Source: Sphingomonas ginsengisoli An et al. 2013
GTDB taxonomy: Bacteria; Pseudomonadota; Alphaproteobacteria; Sphingomonadales; Sphingomonadaceae
Length of the DNA: 64,000 nucleotides
Assembly (NCBI RefSeq): GCF_009363895.1
Contig: NZ_CP045434.1
Span: 1 to 64,000 of the forward strand
Direction: 5' to 3'
In this document: one piece after another, positions 9,932 through 19,877 of the stretch
Layout of the letters: each line of letters begins with the position of its first letter
Position numbering within the stretch: the first letter of the stretch is position 1
Made by a program: the position numbers and the translations under genes
Notes under the pieces: model-generated
What the model was told of the DNA's origin: nothing
The model's database searches: none
Seen by the model: the letters and a program-made list of their open reading frames with translations, nothing else

Positions 9932-10354
9932 ATGGCCGCGACGCGCACCTTTTCGATCATCAAGCCCGATGCCACCCGCCGCAACCTCACCGGCGCGGTC
10001 ACCAAGATGCTGGAGGAAGCCGGCCTGCGCGTCGTCGCCTCCAAGCGCATCCACATGACCAAGGAGCAGGCCGAGGGCTTCTACGGCGTCCATCGCGAGC
10101 GCCCCTTCTTCAACGACCTGGTCGGATTCATGATCTCCGGGCCGGTGGTCGTGCAGGTGCTCGAGGGTGAGAATGCCGTCCAGCGCAACCGCGACATCAT
10201 GGGCGCGACCAACCCCGCCAATGCCGAGCCGGGCACTATCCGCAAGGAGCTGGCGGAATCGATCGAGGCCAATTCGGTCCACGGTTCGGACAGCGACGAG
10301 AATGCGAATATCGAGATCGACTTCTTCTTCCAGCCCGACGAGATCGTCGGCTAA
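9932..10354 (+). CDS. ndk: Nucleoside diphosphate kinase
   Basis: 140 residues. It balances NTP and dNTP pools by phosphotransfer through a phosphohistidine. The catalytic histidine is H117 in NSVHGSDS, and the family N-terminus [16 protein letters not shown] is clear. AGGAG at 9916-9920 supports the ATG at 9932; the longer upstream frame is not part of the protein. A strong intrinsic terminator follows within about 25 bases, so transcription of holC-ndk likely ends here. Confidence 0.97.
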   Translation: MAATRTFSIIKPDATRRNLTGAVTKMLEEAGLRVVASKRIHMTKEQAEGFYGVHRERPFFNDLVGFMISGPVVVQVLEGENAVQRNRDIMGATNPANAEPGTIRKELAESIEANSVHGSDSDENANIEIDFFFQPDEIVG

Positions 10355-10374
10355 GCGAACGATAAGTCGCAAGC

Positions 10375-10408
10375 AAAAGGCCGTCGGAGCGATCCGGCGG
10401 CCTTTTTG
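10375..10408 (+). terminator. Rho-independent terminator after ndk
   Basis: A stem GGCCGTCGGA / TCCGGCGGCC (one G-T wobble) with a GCGA tetraloop at 10379-10402 is followed by five T. An A-run precedes it. It is placed about 25 bases after the ndk stop. Confidence 0.9.
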
Positions 10409-10468
10409 CGTGGCGCTGATTACCGCCGTTTAACGGAACCGCCGTTCATCTTCGGGCGTAAGGCGGGC

Positions 10469-10936
10469 ATGGCTGATGAAGTTTATGCTGACGGCGATGT
10501 CCGTCCACTCGCCCCGCCGGCCTACACTGGCCGTCCCCTCCACGTCCTGCTGTCGCCTTACGCGACAACCTGTTTCGTGGGCGCGCTGCTGACCGACATC
10601 ACTTACTCGCGCACCGCCAACATGCAGTGGACCAACTTCTCGGCCTGGCTGCTGTTCGCCGGGTTGATCTTGTGCGGCCTGTCGCTGCTGTTCGCGATCA
10701 TCGGTTATTTCAGCCATCGCCCGACCGGCGACCGCAATCTCGGGCTGGCGCATGGGGTGATCAGCCTCGCGGTGTTCGTGGTCCAATTGTTCAACAGCTT
10801 CGTGCACGCCCGCGACGCCTGGACGTCGGTGGTGCCGACGGGGCTGACGCTGTCGGTGATCGCGGTCATCCTGCTCGCGATCAACGGCTATCTCGGCTGG
10901 CGGCTCGAGCGTGTTCCTGCCGTGAGGATCGCCTAA
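10469..10936 (+). CDS. DUF2231-type membrane protein
   Basis: 155 residues from the ATG at 10469. It has four predicted transmembrane helices (about residues 28-45, 56-80, 92-113 and 122-145) and the early HVLLSPYATTCFVGALLTD segment typical of DUF2231 proteins. DUF2231 proteins have no firm biochemical role; some contain haem-ligand-like histidines. Its TAA stop shares one base with the ATG of the downstream PQQ-type dehydrogenase, so the two are co-translated, and a functional link (for example electron transfer at the membrane) is an inference only. Confidence 0.8.
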   Translation: MADEVYADGDVRPLAPPAYTGRPLHVLLSPYATTCFVGALLTDITYSRTANMQWTNFSAWLLFAGLILCGLSLLFAIIGYFSHRPTGDRNLGLAHGVISLAVFVVQLFNSFVHARDAWTSVVPTGLTLSVIAVILLAINGYLGWRLERVPAVRIA

Positions 10937-12285
10937 TGACTGCTCGCCTGACGCTCACCCTCATCCTGTCCGGCGCGCTGGCGGCCTGCGGTTCCGCCGA
11001 GGCGGTCAATCCGGAAGACCAGATCGGGCCCAACCCGAAGCTGCCCGCGATCCAGCAATATCTCATCCCGCCGATGAAGGTCGGCAAGGTGCTCGGCTGG
11101 AAGGACGGTGAGCATCCGGTCGCGCCGGCCGGCTTCACCGTGACGAAGTTCGCCGGGATGCTAAAGAACCCGCGCTTCCTTTATCCGTTGCCCAACGGCG
11201 ACGTGATCGCGGTGGAGAGCAAGGATCCCGGTCTCGAGGGGATCAACCGGCCCAAGGACATGATCATGGGCTGGTTCATGAGCAAGGCGCATGGCGACGT
11301 GCCGGGCGACGGTCCGTCGAACCGGCTGGTCTTGCTGCGCGATGCCAATGGCGACGGCGTCGCCGAGGCGCGGTCGGTGCTGGTCGACCATGTCAATTCG
11401 CCGTTCGGGGTCGTCTATCGCGACGGCGCGCTTTACGTGGCGGCGACCGACGGGGTGCTCCGCTATCCGTTCACGCCCGGCCAGACGCATATCGATGCCA
11501 AGCCGATGATGCTGACCGAGTTGCCGGGCGGGCCGATCGATCACCATTGGACCAAGAGCCTGACGATCAGCCCCGACGGGTCGAAGCTCTATGCGACCGT
11601 CGGCTCCAACAGCAACATTACCGAGAATGGGCTCGAGGCCGAGAAGGGCCGCGCCGCGGTGTGGGAGATCGACCGCCAAACCGGCGCTTCTCGCATTTTT
11701 GCCAGCGGCCTGCGCAACCCGAATAGCCCCACCTTCTACCCGGGTACGAACACGTTCTGGATCGTCGCCAACGAGCGAGACGAACTCGGCCAGAATCTCG
11801 TCCCCGACTATCTGACGTCGGTGAAGGAGGGCGCCTTTTACGGTTGGCCGTACAGCTATTACGGCCAGCACGTCGATCCGCGGGTACGACCGCAGCGGCC
11901 CGACATGGTCGCCAAGGCGATCCCGCCCGACTACGCGCTGAGCAGCCACGTCGCGGCGCTCGGGCTGACCTTCTACACCGGCGCCAGCTTCCCGGCTCAA
12001 TATCGTGGCGGTGCCTTCGTCGGTGAGCATGGCAGCTGGGACCGCGACCATTACAACGGCTACAAGGTGGCGTTCGTCCCCTTCAGCGGCGGCAAGCCCA
12101 GCGGTAAGGCGGTCGACTTCCTGACCGGCTTCGTCGCGGGTGACGACGTGCATGGCCGCCCGGTGGGCGTCGCGGTCGACCGGACCGGCGCGCTGCTGGT
12201 CGCGGACGACGCCGGCAACACCGTGTGGCGGGTCGCGCCGACGGCGGCGCCGGCACCCGCGCCGCCGCAGGTCGCCAGCCGCTAG
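10936..12285 (+). CDS. PQQ-dependent sugar dehydrogenase-like (sorbosone dehydrogenase family) lipoprotein
   Basis: 449 residues. A lipoprotein signal with lipobox LSGALAAC places it in the periplasm, tethered to membrane. The rest is the six-bladed propeller fold of the soluble glucose/sorbosone dehydrogenase family (COG2133): segments SNRLVLLRDANGDGVAE, DHHWTKSLTISPDGSKLY, FASGLRNPNSPTFYP and GSWDRDHYNGYKV. The true substrate cannot be told from sequence. The start at 10936 is fixed by overlap with the DUF2231 gene. The stop TAG overlaps the convergent purN stop in a shared CTAG. Confidence 0.88.
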   Translation: MTARLTLTLILSGALAACGSAEAVNPEDQIGPNPKLPAIQQYLIPPMKVGKVLGWKDGEHPVAPAGFTVTKFAGMLKNPRFLYPLPNGDVIAVESKDPGLEGINRPKDMIMGWFMSKAHGDVPGDGPSNRLVLLRDANGDGVAEARSVLVDHVNSPFGVVYRDGALYVAATDGVLRYPFTPGQTHIDAKPMMLTELPGGPIDHHWTKSLTISPDGSKLYATVGSNSNITENGLEAEKGRAAVWEIDRQTGASRIFASGLRNPNSPTFYPGTNTFWIVANERDELGQNLVPDYLTSVKEGAFYGWPYSYYGQHVDPRVRPQRPDMVAKAIPPDYALSSHVAALGLTFYTGASFPAQYRGGAFVGEHGSWDRDHYNGYKVAFVPFSGGKPSGKAVDFLTGFVAGDDVHGRPVGVAVDRTGALLVADDAGNTVWRVAPTAAPAPAPPQVASR

Positions 12286-13250
12286 AACTCGTCGGCGACG
12301 CGGAGGAATTTGGTGAGTCGCGGCGGGGCCGCGGCGCGCCAGCTCCGCTCGAGCCACTCGCCGACCTCGTCCCAGTCGACGTCGCGGCGGCTGAGCCGAA
12401 GGCCGAGCCAGCCGCTCGCGCCATAATATTTGGGCCAGTAATAGTGATCGGGGCGAGCCTCGATCAGCCCGGTCATCTCGTCCGCGCCGCTGGCTTTGAC
12501 CAGCAGGCCGACGGTGTCCTCGCCATGATGGTGGTCGGCGATGATGGCGAACAGCTTGGCGGTCTTCTCCCGGCCGACGGCCCAGCCGGGGGCGCCGTGG
12601 CTGGTCTTGCGGCCGACCTCGGGTAGCGCGGCGGCGAGCGCGTCGACGCGGGCCTCGATCCAGCCGGCGTCGAGCGGGCGCGCGGCAACTTCGCCGAGGA
12701 TCCGCGGGAAGAGCTGGTGCTCGGCGATGCGGACGCGGGCGGCGAGGGTGTCGGGCGTATCGTCGGGCAGAACCGCGACCTTCACCTGGCCAAGGATCTC
12801 TCCTGCATCGACCTCCGCCGTGACGAAATGGACCGAGCAGCCGGCGTCGCGGTCGCCCGCTGCGAGCGCGCGGGCATGGGTGTCGAGCCCGCGATAGTTC
12901 GGCAGCAGCGAGGGGTGAATGTTGAGGAGCCGGCCGGTCCAGCGCTCGACGAACTCAGCGGGGAGGATGCGCATGAAGCCGGCGAGCGCGACGAGATCGA
13001 CCTCGGCATCGCGCAGCGTCGCGTCGAGATCGGCGAAGAAGTGCGCGCGATTGCCTTTGTCGGGGCGGGGCAGGCGGGCGACTTTTATTCCCTCGGCCTC
13101 GGCCAGCTGGAGGCCGGGCGCGTCGGGATTGTCGCCGCTGACCAGCACGACTTCGTAAGGGCAATCGTCGGCGCGCGCGGCGTAGATCAGCGCCGCCATG
13201 TTGCTGCCCGCGCCCGAGATCAGAATGACGACGCGGGCCTTGTCAGCCAT
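12282..13250 (-). CDS. purN: Phosphoribosylglycinamide formyltransferase PurN fused to an MmcQ/YjbR domain
   Basis: 322 residues from the ATG at 13250, whereas PurN alone is usually about 190-215. The N-terminal part (1 to about 190) is the 10-formyl-THF dependent GAR transformylase of purine synthesis, with [10 protein letters not shown], the catalytic set [20 protein letters not shown] and the VDAGEILGQ aspartate. From about residue 195 a second domain follows ([36 protein letters not shown]), matching the MmcQ/YjbR (DUF419) family of small CyaY-like fold proteins annotated as DNA-binding. The join is in one open frame with no sign of a frameshift. It overlaps purM by 8 bases. Confidence 0.93.
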   Translation of the reverse strand: MADKARVVILISGAGSNMAALIYAARADDCPYEVVLVSGDNPDAPGLQLAEAEGIKVARLPRPDKGNRAHFFADLDATLRDAEVDLVALAGFMRILPAEFVERWTGRLLNIHPSLLPNYRGLDTHARALAAGDRDAGCSVHFVTAEVDAGEILGQVKVAVLPDDTPDTLAARVRIAEHQLFPRILGEVAARPLDAGWIEARVDALAAALPEVGRKTSHGAPGWAVGREKTAKLFAIIADHHHGEDTVGLLVKASGADEMTGLIEARPDHYYWPKYYGASGWLGLRLSRRDVDWDEVGEWLERSWRAAAPPRLTKFLRVADEF

Positions 13251-14328
13251 GGTGGTAGGTGGCGGACCAAGGGGCGCGGGCGCTCCATGTCTCGGCCGAG
13301 CCGCTGACGGTGCATCCGCGCTCGCCAACCTCGATTCGTCCCACGGTGAAGACCTGCTCGCCGGCGGCGGTGAGGGCGGCGGTCACTGGGGTGGCGTCAT
13401 CGGCGGCGACGATCGCGACCATTCCGATCCCGCAGTTGAAGGTGCGGGCCAACTCGCCCGGCTCGATGCTGCCGCCGGCCTGCAACCAGGCGAAAAGCGG
13501 CGGGAGCGGCCAGGCATCGGCGTCGACCGCCGCATGCACGCCGTTGGAAAGGACGCGCGGGATGTTCTCGAGCAGCCCGCCGCCGGTGATGTGGGCGAGG
13601 CCCTTGATCCGGCCGCCGCGAACCTCGGGCAGCAGGCTCTTCACATAGATGCGGGTCGGCTCGAGCAGCAAATCACCGAGGAGCCGGTCGGGGTCGAAGC
13701 GGGCCGGGCGGTCGAGCTTCCACCCATTGTCGGCGATCAGGCGGCGGACGAGGCTGAAGCCGTTCGAATGGACGCCCGAGCTGGCGAGGCCGAGAATCAG
13801 GTCGCCTGGGGCAAAATCCTCACCAGTGAGTTGCTGCCCGCGCTCGACAGCGCCGACGCAGAAGCCGGCGAGGTCGTAGTCGCCGGCGGCGTACATGCCC
13901 GGCATCTCGGCGGTTTCGCCGCCGATCAGCGCGCAGCCTGCCTGACGGCAGCCGTCGGCGATCGAGGCGACCACCGCTTCGGCGACGGCGTTGTCGAGCT
14001 TTCCGGTCGCGAAATAGTCGAGGAAGAACAGTGGCTCGGCGCCCTGAACGAGAAGATCGTTGGCGCACATCGCGACGAGGTCGATCCCGACCCCGCCATG
14101 CTGGCCGGTGTCGATCGCCAGCTTCAATTTGGTCCCGACGCCATCGTTGGCGGCGACCAGGATCGGGTCGGTGAAGCCTGCCGCCTTCAGATCGAAGAAG
14201 CCGCCGAAGCCGCCGAGTTCGGCGTCCGCTCCGGGTCGTCGCGTGCTCTTCGCCAGCGGTCCGATCGCCTTCACCAAGGCATTGCCGGCGGCGATATTCA
14301 CCCCGGCCTGTTCGTAGGTCAGCCCCAT
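13243..14328 (-). CDS. purM: Phosphoribosylformylglycinamidine cyclo-ligase PurM (AIR synthetase)
   Basis: 361 residues. It closes the imidazole ring in the fifth step of purine synthesis. The start [16 protein letters not shown] at 14328 is the family N-terminus; the open frame runs much further upstream but that extension lies over the divergent gene and is a shadow. Motifs [29 protein letters not shown] and [14 protein letters not shown] are intact. It is co-transcribed with purN (8-base overlap) and divergent from the DUF2066-hdaA-ppk-ppx group. Confidence 0.97.
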   Translation of the reverse strand: MGLTYEQAGVNIAAGNALVKAIGPLAKSTRRPGADAELGGFGGFFDLKAAGFTDPILVAANDGVGTKLKLAIDTGQHGGVGIDLVAMCANDLLVQGAEPLFFLDYFATGKLDNAVAEAVVASIADGCRQAGCALIGGETAEMPGMYAAGDYDLAGFCVGAVERGQQLTGEDFAPGDLILGLASSGVHSNGFSLVRRLIADNGWKLDRPARFDPDRLLGDLLLEPTRIYVKSLLPEVRGGRIKGLAHITGGGLLENIPRVLSNGVHAAVDADAWPLPPLFAWLQAGGSIEPGELARTFNCGIGMVAIVAADDATPVTAALTAAGEQVFTVGRIEVGERGCTVSGSAETWSARAPWSATYHHG

Positions 14329-14391
14329 GACCGAGCGCACTAGCCGAGAAGCCGCTTGGAAATCCACCGAACAGTCGCCAGAAGGCGGCGC

Positions 14392-15657
14392 ATGCTTCGC
14401 CGTCAGGTCCGTCTGCTTCTCGCCGCGCTCGCGCTCCTGGGAGTCGCGGGTGGGGCGGTGCTCTACGCGCAGCTCGAAAGCGGCGATCGTGGGATTCTTC
14501 CGCTCGACAGCTCGAACACGTTGGAAATCGGCGGGATCAAGGTCGACGTCGCCGGCAAGACCGCCGACGAAGCGCGCTATGCCGGCTGGCGGATCGCGCA
14601 GCGCGAGGGTTTCAAGGCTTTGTGGGCGAAAGCGCACGGCGCGCCGCTCAGCGACGCGCCCAACCTGCCCGACAGCACGCTCGACGGGCTGGTGAGTTCG
14701 ATCATCGTCGAATCGGAGCAGATCGGGCCGACTCGCTACATCGCCACTTTGGGCGTGCTGTTCGACAGGGCCCGCGCGAGCGAGCTGCTCGGGGTCGCCG
14801 GGCCGGTGAGGCGCTCGGCGCCGTTGCTGCTGGTGCCCATCACGGTCACCGCCGGAACCGCAACCAGCGTCGAGGTCCGCAACGCCTGGCAGCGCGCCTG
14901 GGCCGAGTTTCGCACCTCCAACAGCCCGATCGACTATGTCCGCGTCTCGGGCATGGGGACGGATCCGCTGCTGGTGAATGCGGCGCAGAGCGACCGGCCC
15001 GGGCGCGGCTGGTGGCGCAATATCGTCGACCAATATGGCGCGGCCGATATCCTGGTCGCCGAGGTCCAGCTGCGCCGGGTCTATCCGGGTGGGCCGGCGA
15101 CCGGCACCTTCAGCGGCTATTTCGGCGCCGACCGAAAGCCGCTCGGCAGCTTCACTTTGACCGCCCAGAACAGCGCGGGCTTGCAGGACATGATGAACCG
15201 CGGCGTCCAGCAGATGGATGCGCTGTTCGCCCGCTGGCAGGCGGCCGGCGAGCTTGCGCCCGACCGCAGCCTGCTGCCGCCGCCGCTACCGCCGGCGCCG
15301 ATCGAGGAGCTGCCGGCGGCCAAGCCGGCCGAGCAGGCGGAGCGGGTCATCCAGATCTTCGTTACCAGCCCTTATTCGCCGGTCGGCTGGCTGCGCTCGA
15401 TCCCGGGCGTGACCAATGTCCAGGAATTCGGCGCCAAGATCCTCGCGGTGACCTACAAGGGCACGCAGGCGCAGCTTGCCGCTGCGCTCAACAGCCGCGG
15501 ATGGCAGACTGACACGGCGGCCGACGGCGTGTTCCGGATTACGGGCTACCGCGCCGCGCCGGTCGCGCCGCGACCCGGTGCGCCGGCCCCGCCCCCGGCC
15601 AACGCCGCGCCGGGGAACAGCGTCCAGTCCGCGCCGGGACGGCCGGGAGGGGCGTGA
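14392..15657 (+). CDS. DUF2066-like exported protein upstream of hdaA
   Basis: 421 residues from the ATG at 14392 (GAAGGCGG upstream; an ATG at 14356 is an alternative). An N-terminal signal or anchor (about 1-30) is followed by a DUF2066-like region (about 45-270: [53 protein letters not shown]), a Pro-rich linker (about 290-315), and a small ferredoxin-like module ([19 protein letters not shown]). Function unknown. The neighbourhood purN-purM / DUF2066 / Hda recurs in other proteobacteria, which supports the family call. Its TGA overlaps the hdaA start region. Confidence 0.65.
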   Translation: MLRRQVRLLLAALALLGVAGGAVLYAQLESGDRGILPLDSSNTLEIGGIKVDVAGKTADEARYAGWRIAQREGFKALWAKAHGAPLSDAPNLPDSTLDGLVSSIIVESEQIGPTRYIATLGVLFDRARASELLGVAGPVRRSAPLLLVPITVTAGTATSVEVRNAWQRAWAEFRTSNSPIDYVRVSGMGTDPLLVNAAQSDRPGRGWWRNIVDQYGAADILVAEVQLRRVYPGGPATGTFSGYFGADRKPLGSFTLTAQNSAGLQDMMNRGVQQMDALFARWQAAGELAPDRSLLPPPLPPAPIEELPAAKPAEQAERVIQIFVTSPYSPVGWLRSIPGVTNVQEFGAKILAVTYKGTQAQLAAALNSRGWQTDTAADGVFRITGYRAAPVAPRPGAPAPPPANAAPGNSVQSAPGRPGGA

Positions 15658-16280
15658 TGCCGGCCACCGACCAGATCGCGCTTCCGCTCGACTGGCCGCA
15701 AGGAAGCGACGACCGCCGCTTCATCGTCGGCGAGGCGAACCGCGCCGCCTTCGAGCATTTCCAGCGGTGGAGCATGTGGCCGGTCAAGGCGACGATCCTG
15801 ACTGGGCCGCGGCGCTCTGGTCGTTCGCTGCTGGCGCGCAACTTCGTCGCGCGGGTCGGCGGACGGCTGTTCGACGATGCGCAGCGGCATGACGAAGAGG
15901 CGTTGTTCCATGCCTGGAATCAGGCGCAGGAGAGCGGCCGGCCGCTGGTGATGGTGGCCGATGCGGCGCCTCCCGCCTGGTCGCCTACGTTGCCGGACCT
16001 GCGGACCCGGCTGGCGGTCACCCCGGTGATCGCGATCGAGCCGCCCGATGATGAACTGTATGCCGCGCTCATCCAGCGGCTGTTCGCCGACCGCGGCTTG
16101 CACCTTCCGGCCGAGGCGCTGCGTTACGTCGTGATGCGGGTGGCGCGCGATTATTGGACCGCGGAGCGGGTGGTCGAGGCGATCGACCGCTACGCCATCG
16201 CCGAGCGAGCGCGGCTGAGCATCCCGACCGTGCGCCGGGCGCTGGTCAGCGCCGGCCTGATCGACGGTGGCAGCCAGTGA
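15657..16280 (+). CDS. hdaA: DnaA regulatory inactivator-like protein HdaA
   Basis: 207 residues. It is a DnaA-related AAA+ protein of the Hda family that, with the sliding clamp, stimulates ATP hydrolysis by DnaA and so limits re-initiation. The N-terminal QIALPLDW fits the clamp-binding motif of Hda proteins. The Walker A-like loop is GPRRSGRS, with arginine where lysine is canonical, so nucleotide binding may be altered. ATG at 15657 is adjacent to a GTG at 15654 that could also serve. It is followed by ppk with a GTGA overlap. Confidence 0.85.
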   Translation: MPATDQIALPLDWPQGSDDRRFIVGEANRAAFEHFQRWSMWPVKATILTGPRRSGRSLLARNFVARVGGRLFDDAQRHDEEALFHAWNQAQESGRPLVMVADAAPPAWSPTLPDLRTRLAVTPVIAIEPPDDELYAALIQRLFADRGLHLPAEALRYVVMRVARDYWTAERVVEAIDRYAIAERARLSIPTVRRALVSAGLIDGGSQ

Positions 16281-18415
16281 ACGCCCCGGCGGAGATCGTC
16301 GTCGAGCAGCCGCCCAAGGAGCGGCGCTACTTCAACCGCGAATTGAGCTGGCTGGCATTCAATCGCCGGGTGCTCGAGGAGGCAGCCAACCCGCAGCATC
16401 CGTTGCTCGAGCGGCTGCGCTTCCTGTCGATCAGCGGGTCTAATCTCGACGAATTCTTTTCCGTCCGCGTCGCGGGCCTCAAGGAACAGCAGCTCGAGGG
16501 CGTCGAGCAGTTGAGCTACGACGGCCTGACCGCCACCCAGCAACTCGAGATGGTGCGGGTCGAGGCCGACACGCTGGTCGCCGAGCAGCAACGCACCTGG
16601 CTCGAATTGCGCGGCCTTCTCGCCAAGGAAAAGGTCGACGCGGTGATGCCGGCGGACCTCTCCGCCGACGAGCAGGAGCATCTGCGCGACTATCTTCGCG
16701 AGCAGATCGTCCCGGTGCTGACGCCGCAGGCGATCGACCCCTCGCACCCATTCCCCTTCATTCCCAATCTCGGCTTCAGCCTCATTTTCGCGATGGTCGA
16801 TTCGGCCGATCGCGAGTCGGTCAACGAAGTGGTGATGATCCCCGCCTCGGTCCCGCGCTTCATCCGCTTGCCGGGCAAGAAGCTGCGGCTGGTGGCGATC
16901 GACGATGCGGTCGGCGCGCATCTCGACCTGTTGTTTCCGGGCTTCGAATTGCTCGGCGCGGGCGCCTTCCGGGTGCTCCGCGATACCGACATCGAGATCG
17001 AGGAAGACGCCGAGGACCTGGTCCGCACTTTCCGCTCGGCGATCAAGGAACGGCGGCGGGGGCGGGTGATCCGGCTCGAATTCTCCTCCGGTACCCCGGT
17101 CGATCTCGAAGACCTCGTCCGCGCTGGCCTAAAGGCCGAGCATGCGATCATCGCCGAAAGCAGCGGCTTCATCGGGGTTACCGATCTCGAAGCGCTGGTC
17201 GAGCTCGATCGTCCCGACCTCAAGTTCGCCCCCTATGTCCCGCGTCTGCCCGAGCGGATCCAGGAGCATGGCGGCGACTGCTTCGCGGCGATCCGCACCA
17301 AGGACATCATCGTCCATCATCCGTACGAAAGCTTCGACGTGGTGGTCGCTTTCCTTCGCCAGGCGGCGGCGGACCCCGATGTCATCGCCATCAAACAGAC
17401 GCTCTACCGGGCAGGCAAGCAGTCGGCGATCATCGACGCGCTGGTCGCCGCGGCCGAGGCCGGCAAGTCGGTGACCGCGGTGGTCGAATTGAAGGCCCGC
17501 TTCGACGAGGAACAGAACATCCTGTGGGCGTCACGGCTTGAACGCGCGGGCGTGCAGGTCGTCTACGGTTTCGTCGACTGGAAGACCCACGCCAAAGTGT
17601 CGATGGTGGTGCGCCGCGAGGGCAATCTATTCCGCACCTACTGTCACTTCGGGACAGGCAACTATCATCCGGTCACCGCCAAGGTGTACACCGACCTCAG
17701 CTTCTTCACTGCCAGCCGGCGGGCGGCGCGCGACGCGGGCAAGTTGTTCAACTTCATCTCGGGCTATGTCGCGCCCAAGGGCCTCGAACTGCTGACCATC
17801 AGCCCGCGCGGCCTGCGCGAGAAGCTCGACGGGCTGATCGGGACCGAGATCGCCAATGCCAAGGCGGGCAAGCCGGCGGCGATCTGGGCCAAGATGAACA
17901 GCCTGGTCGATCCCCGGACGATCGACCGGCTGTACGAGGCAAGCCAGGCCGGGGTCAGCATCGACCTCATCATCCGGGGCATCTGCTGCCTCCGGCCCGG
18001 CGTTCCCGGGGTATCGGAGAACATCCGCGTCAAGTCGATCATCGGCCGCTTCCTCGAGCACAGCCGAATCTGGGCGTTCGCTAACGGCGCTCGGCTGCCG
18101 CATCGCAAGGCCAAGGTGTTCATCTCCTCGGCCGACTGGATGCCGCGCAACTTCGACCGGCGCGTCGAGGTCGCGGTGCCGGTCGAGAACCCAACCGTCC
18201 ATGCCCAGGTGCTCGACCAGGTGATGGTCGCCAACCTCATCGACAATGAGCAGAGCTGGACGCTCGATCCGACCGGCAAGTACACGCGGGTCAAGACGGG
18301 GCGGAAGGCCTTCAACCTTCACACCTACTTCATGACCAACCCCTCGCTGTCCGGTCGCGGCCATGCGCTCGAGGGCAAGAAGGTCCCCAAGCTGCGGCTG
18401 GACCAGGGAGGCTGA
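16277..18415 (+). CDS. ppk: Polyphosphate kinase Ppk1
   Basis: 712 residues from a GTG at 16277 that overlaps the hdaA TGA (GTGA). It reversibly polymerises the gamma-phosphate of ATP into polyphosphate. The N-terminus (RRYFNRELSWLAFNRRVLEE, SNLDEFFSVRVAGL), the middle KQTLYRAGKQSAIIDALV, and the catalytic-histidine region DWKTHAKVSMVVRREG with CHFGTGNYHPVTAKVYTDL are all present, and length is normal. It is immediately followed by ppx, so making and degrading polyphosphate are co-encoded. Confidence 0.97.
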   Translation: MNAPAEIVVEQPPKERRYFNRELSWLAFNRRVLEEAANPQHPLLERLRFLSISGSNLDEFFSVRVAGLKEQQLEGVEQLSYDGLTATQQLEMVRVEADTLVAEQQRTWLELRGLLAKEKVDAVMPADLSADEQEHLRDYLREQIVPVLTPQAIDPSHPFPFIPNLGFSLIFAMVDSADRESVNEVVMIPASVPRFIRLPGKKLRLVAIDDAVGAHLDLLFPGFELLGAGAFRVLRDTDIEIEEDAEDLVRTFRSAIKERRRGRVIRLEFSSGTPVDLEDLVRAGLKAEHAIIAESSGFIGVTDLEALVELDRPDLKFAPYVPRLPERIQEHGGDCFAAIRTKDIIVHHPYESFDVVVAFLRQAAADPDVIAIKQTLYRAGKQSAIIDALVAAAEAGKSVTAVVELKARFDEEQNILWASRLERAGVQVVYGFVDWKTHAKVSMVVRREGNLFRTYCHFGTGNYHPVTAKVYTDLSFFTASRRAARDAGKLFNFISGYVAPKGLELLTISPRGLREKLDGLIGTEIANAKAGKPAAIWAKMNSLVDPRTIDRLYEASQAGVSIDLIIRGICCLRPGVPGVSENIRVKSIIGRFLEHSRIWAFANGARLPHRKAKVFISSADWMPRNFDRRVEVAVPVENPTVHAQVLDQVMVANLIDNEQSWTLDPTGKYTRVKTGRKAFNLHTYFMTNPSLSGRGHALEGKKVPKLRLDQGG

Positions 18416-18416
18416 G

Positions 18417-19877
18417 ATGCCGGTCAAGAGCGACTTCGGACCGGTGGGGATCATCGACATCGGGTCGAACAGCGTGCGCTTTGTCGCCTACGGCGGGTCG
18501 GAGCGGCTGCCCTCGATGCTGTTCAACGAGAAAGTCATGGCCGGGCTTGGGCGCGGCCTGGCGGAGACGGGCGAGCTGAGCGAACCCGCGATGGACACGG
18601 CGATCGAGGCGCTCGCGCGCTTTCGGCTGCTCGCGAAGGAAATGAAGCTCGCCAAGGTGCATGCGGTGGCGACGGCGGCGGTCCGCGATGCGAGCAACGC
18701 GGCCGTCTTCCTCGCCCGCGCGCGCAAGGCGGGGATCGAGCCCAAGGTCATTCCGGGCGAGGAGGAGGCGCGGCTGTCGGCGCTGGGCGTGATCTCGGCG
18801 ATCCCCCAGGCGCGCGGGGTGGTCGCCGATCTTGGCGGCGGCAGTCTCGAATTGACCCCGATCGCCGACGGCCAGCCGGGACCGGGCGTGTCGCTGCCGA
18901 TCGGGGTGCTCCGGCTGGGCGACAAGGCCAGCGCGCGCAGCGTCGCCGCGACCCTCAAGAAGGGCGTGCCCAAGGCGATCGTCGAGGCCGCGAGTGGCGG
19001 CAATCTCTATCTCGTCGGCGGGTCGTTCCGGGCGTTCGCTTCGCTCGACCTCACCCTCTCCGACCATCCGCTGCCGATCGTCCATCAGCATGGGATGACG
19101 CCGCAACGGGTGCGCGACTTGCGCAACCTGGTCCGTTCAACCTCGATCGAGGCGTTGCGGGCCCAGGTCGGCGTGTCGACCTCGCGCCTGCAGACCCTGC
19201 CCGCAGCGGCGGCCGTCCTCGACGCCGCCTGCCGGGTGCTCCAGCCGACGCGCGTGGTCACCAGCGCCTTCGGACTGCGCGAGGGCATCCTCTACGACGA
19301 CCTGACCGCCGCGCGGCGGCGCGAGGATCCACTGTTGGTGGCGGCGCTCGAAGCGGGCGAGCGGCTGGGCCGGTTCGGCGACCATGGCGCCTTGCTCGAC
19401 CGCTGGATCGCGCCCTTGTTCCCTGACGACAATCTGCCCGCCGCGCGGCTGCGGCTGGCGGCGTGCTTCCTCGCCGATGTCGCTTGGAACGCACACCCCG
19501 ACTTCCGCGCCGAGTGGGCGGTCGACATGGGGCTGCACGGTAATTGGGTCGGGATCGACGCCGAAGGGCGGACGATCCTCGGCCGGACGCTCAACGCCGC
19601 CTTCGGTGGCGACGTGTTTGATCCCGCACTGGGCGAGCTGGTCGAGGAAAGGGTGCTCGAGCACGCCGACCGCTGGGGCTCGGCGATCCGACTGGCGCAG
19701 CGGCTGAGCGGTGGGACCGCCAGCCTGCTCAAGCGCGCGCGGATCGGCGTGACCGACGGGCATCTCGTGCTGTCGCTCAAGCGGAGCGATTCGAGCCTTT
19801 ATTCGGAGGCCGTTCGCAAGCGGTTCAAGCAACTTGCCGTGATGCTCGGCCTCGATCCGGTGCTCGAGCTGGCCTAG
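18417..19877 (+). CDS. ppx: Exopolyphosphatase / guanosine pentaphosphatase Ppx-GppA
   Basis: 486 residues from the ATG at 18417, one base after the ppk stop and with AGGGAGG upstream. It is an ASKHA-fold phosphatase that removes terminal phosphate from polyphosphate and often from pppGpp. Phosphate-binding loops IIDIGSNSVRFVAY and ADLGGGSLEL are intact, and the C-terminal HD-like helical region is present. It ends in a CTAG shared with the convergent I78 inhibitor gene. Confidence 0.95.
   Translation: MPVKSDFGPVGIIDIGSNSVRFVAYGGSERLPSMLFNEKVMAGLGRGLAETGELSEPAMDTAIEALARFRLLAKEMKLAKVHAVATAAVRDASNAAVFLARARKAGIEPKVIPGEEEARLSALGVISAIPQARGVVADLGGGSLELTPIADGQPGPGVSLPIGVLRLGDKASARSVAATLKKGVPKAIVEAASGGNLYLVGGSFRAFASLDLTLSDHPLPIVHQHGMTPQRVRDLRNLVRSTSIEALRAQVGVSTSRLQTLPAAAAVLDAACRVLQPTRVVTSAFGLREGILYDDLTAARRREDPLLVAALEAGERLGRFGDHGALLDRWIAPLFPDDNLPAARLRLAACFLADVAWNAHPDFRAEWAVDMGLHGNWVGIDAEGRTILGRTLNAAFGGDVFDPALGELVEERVLEHADRWGSAIRLAQRLSGGTASLLKRARIGVTDGHLVLSLKRSDSSLYSEAVRKRFKQLAVMLGLDPVLELA

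Noticed and set aside
10627..12285. Longer 552-residue frame for the dehydrogenase
   Set aside because: The upstream part is out of frame with, and overlaps, the DUF2231 gene; lipobox position fixes the start at 10936.
13243..15033. 596-residue frame including PurM
   Set aside because: Only the part from 14328 has PurM similarity; the rest is the complement of the DUF2066 gene.
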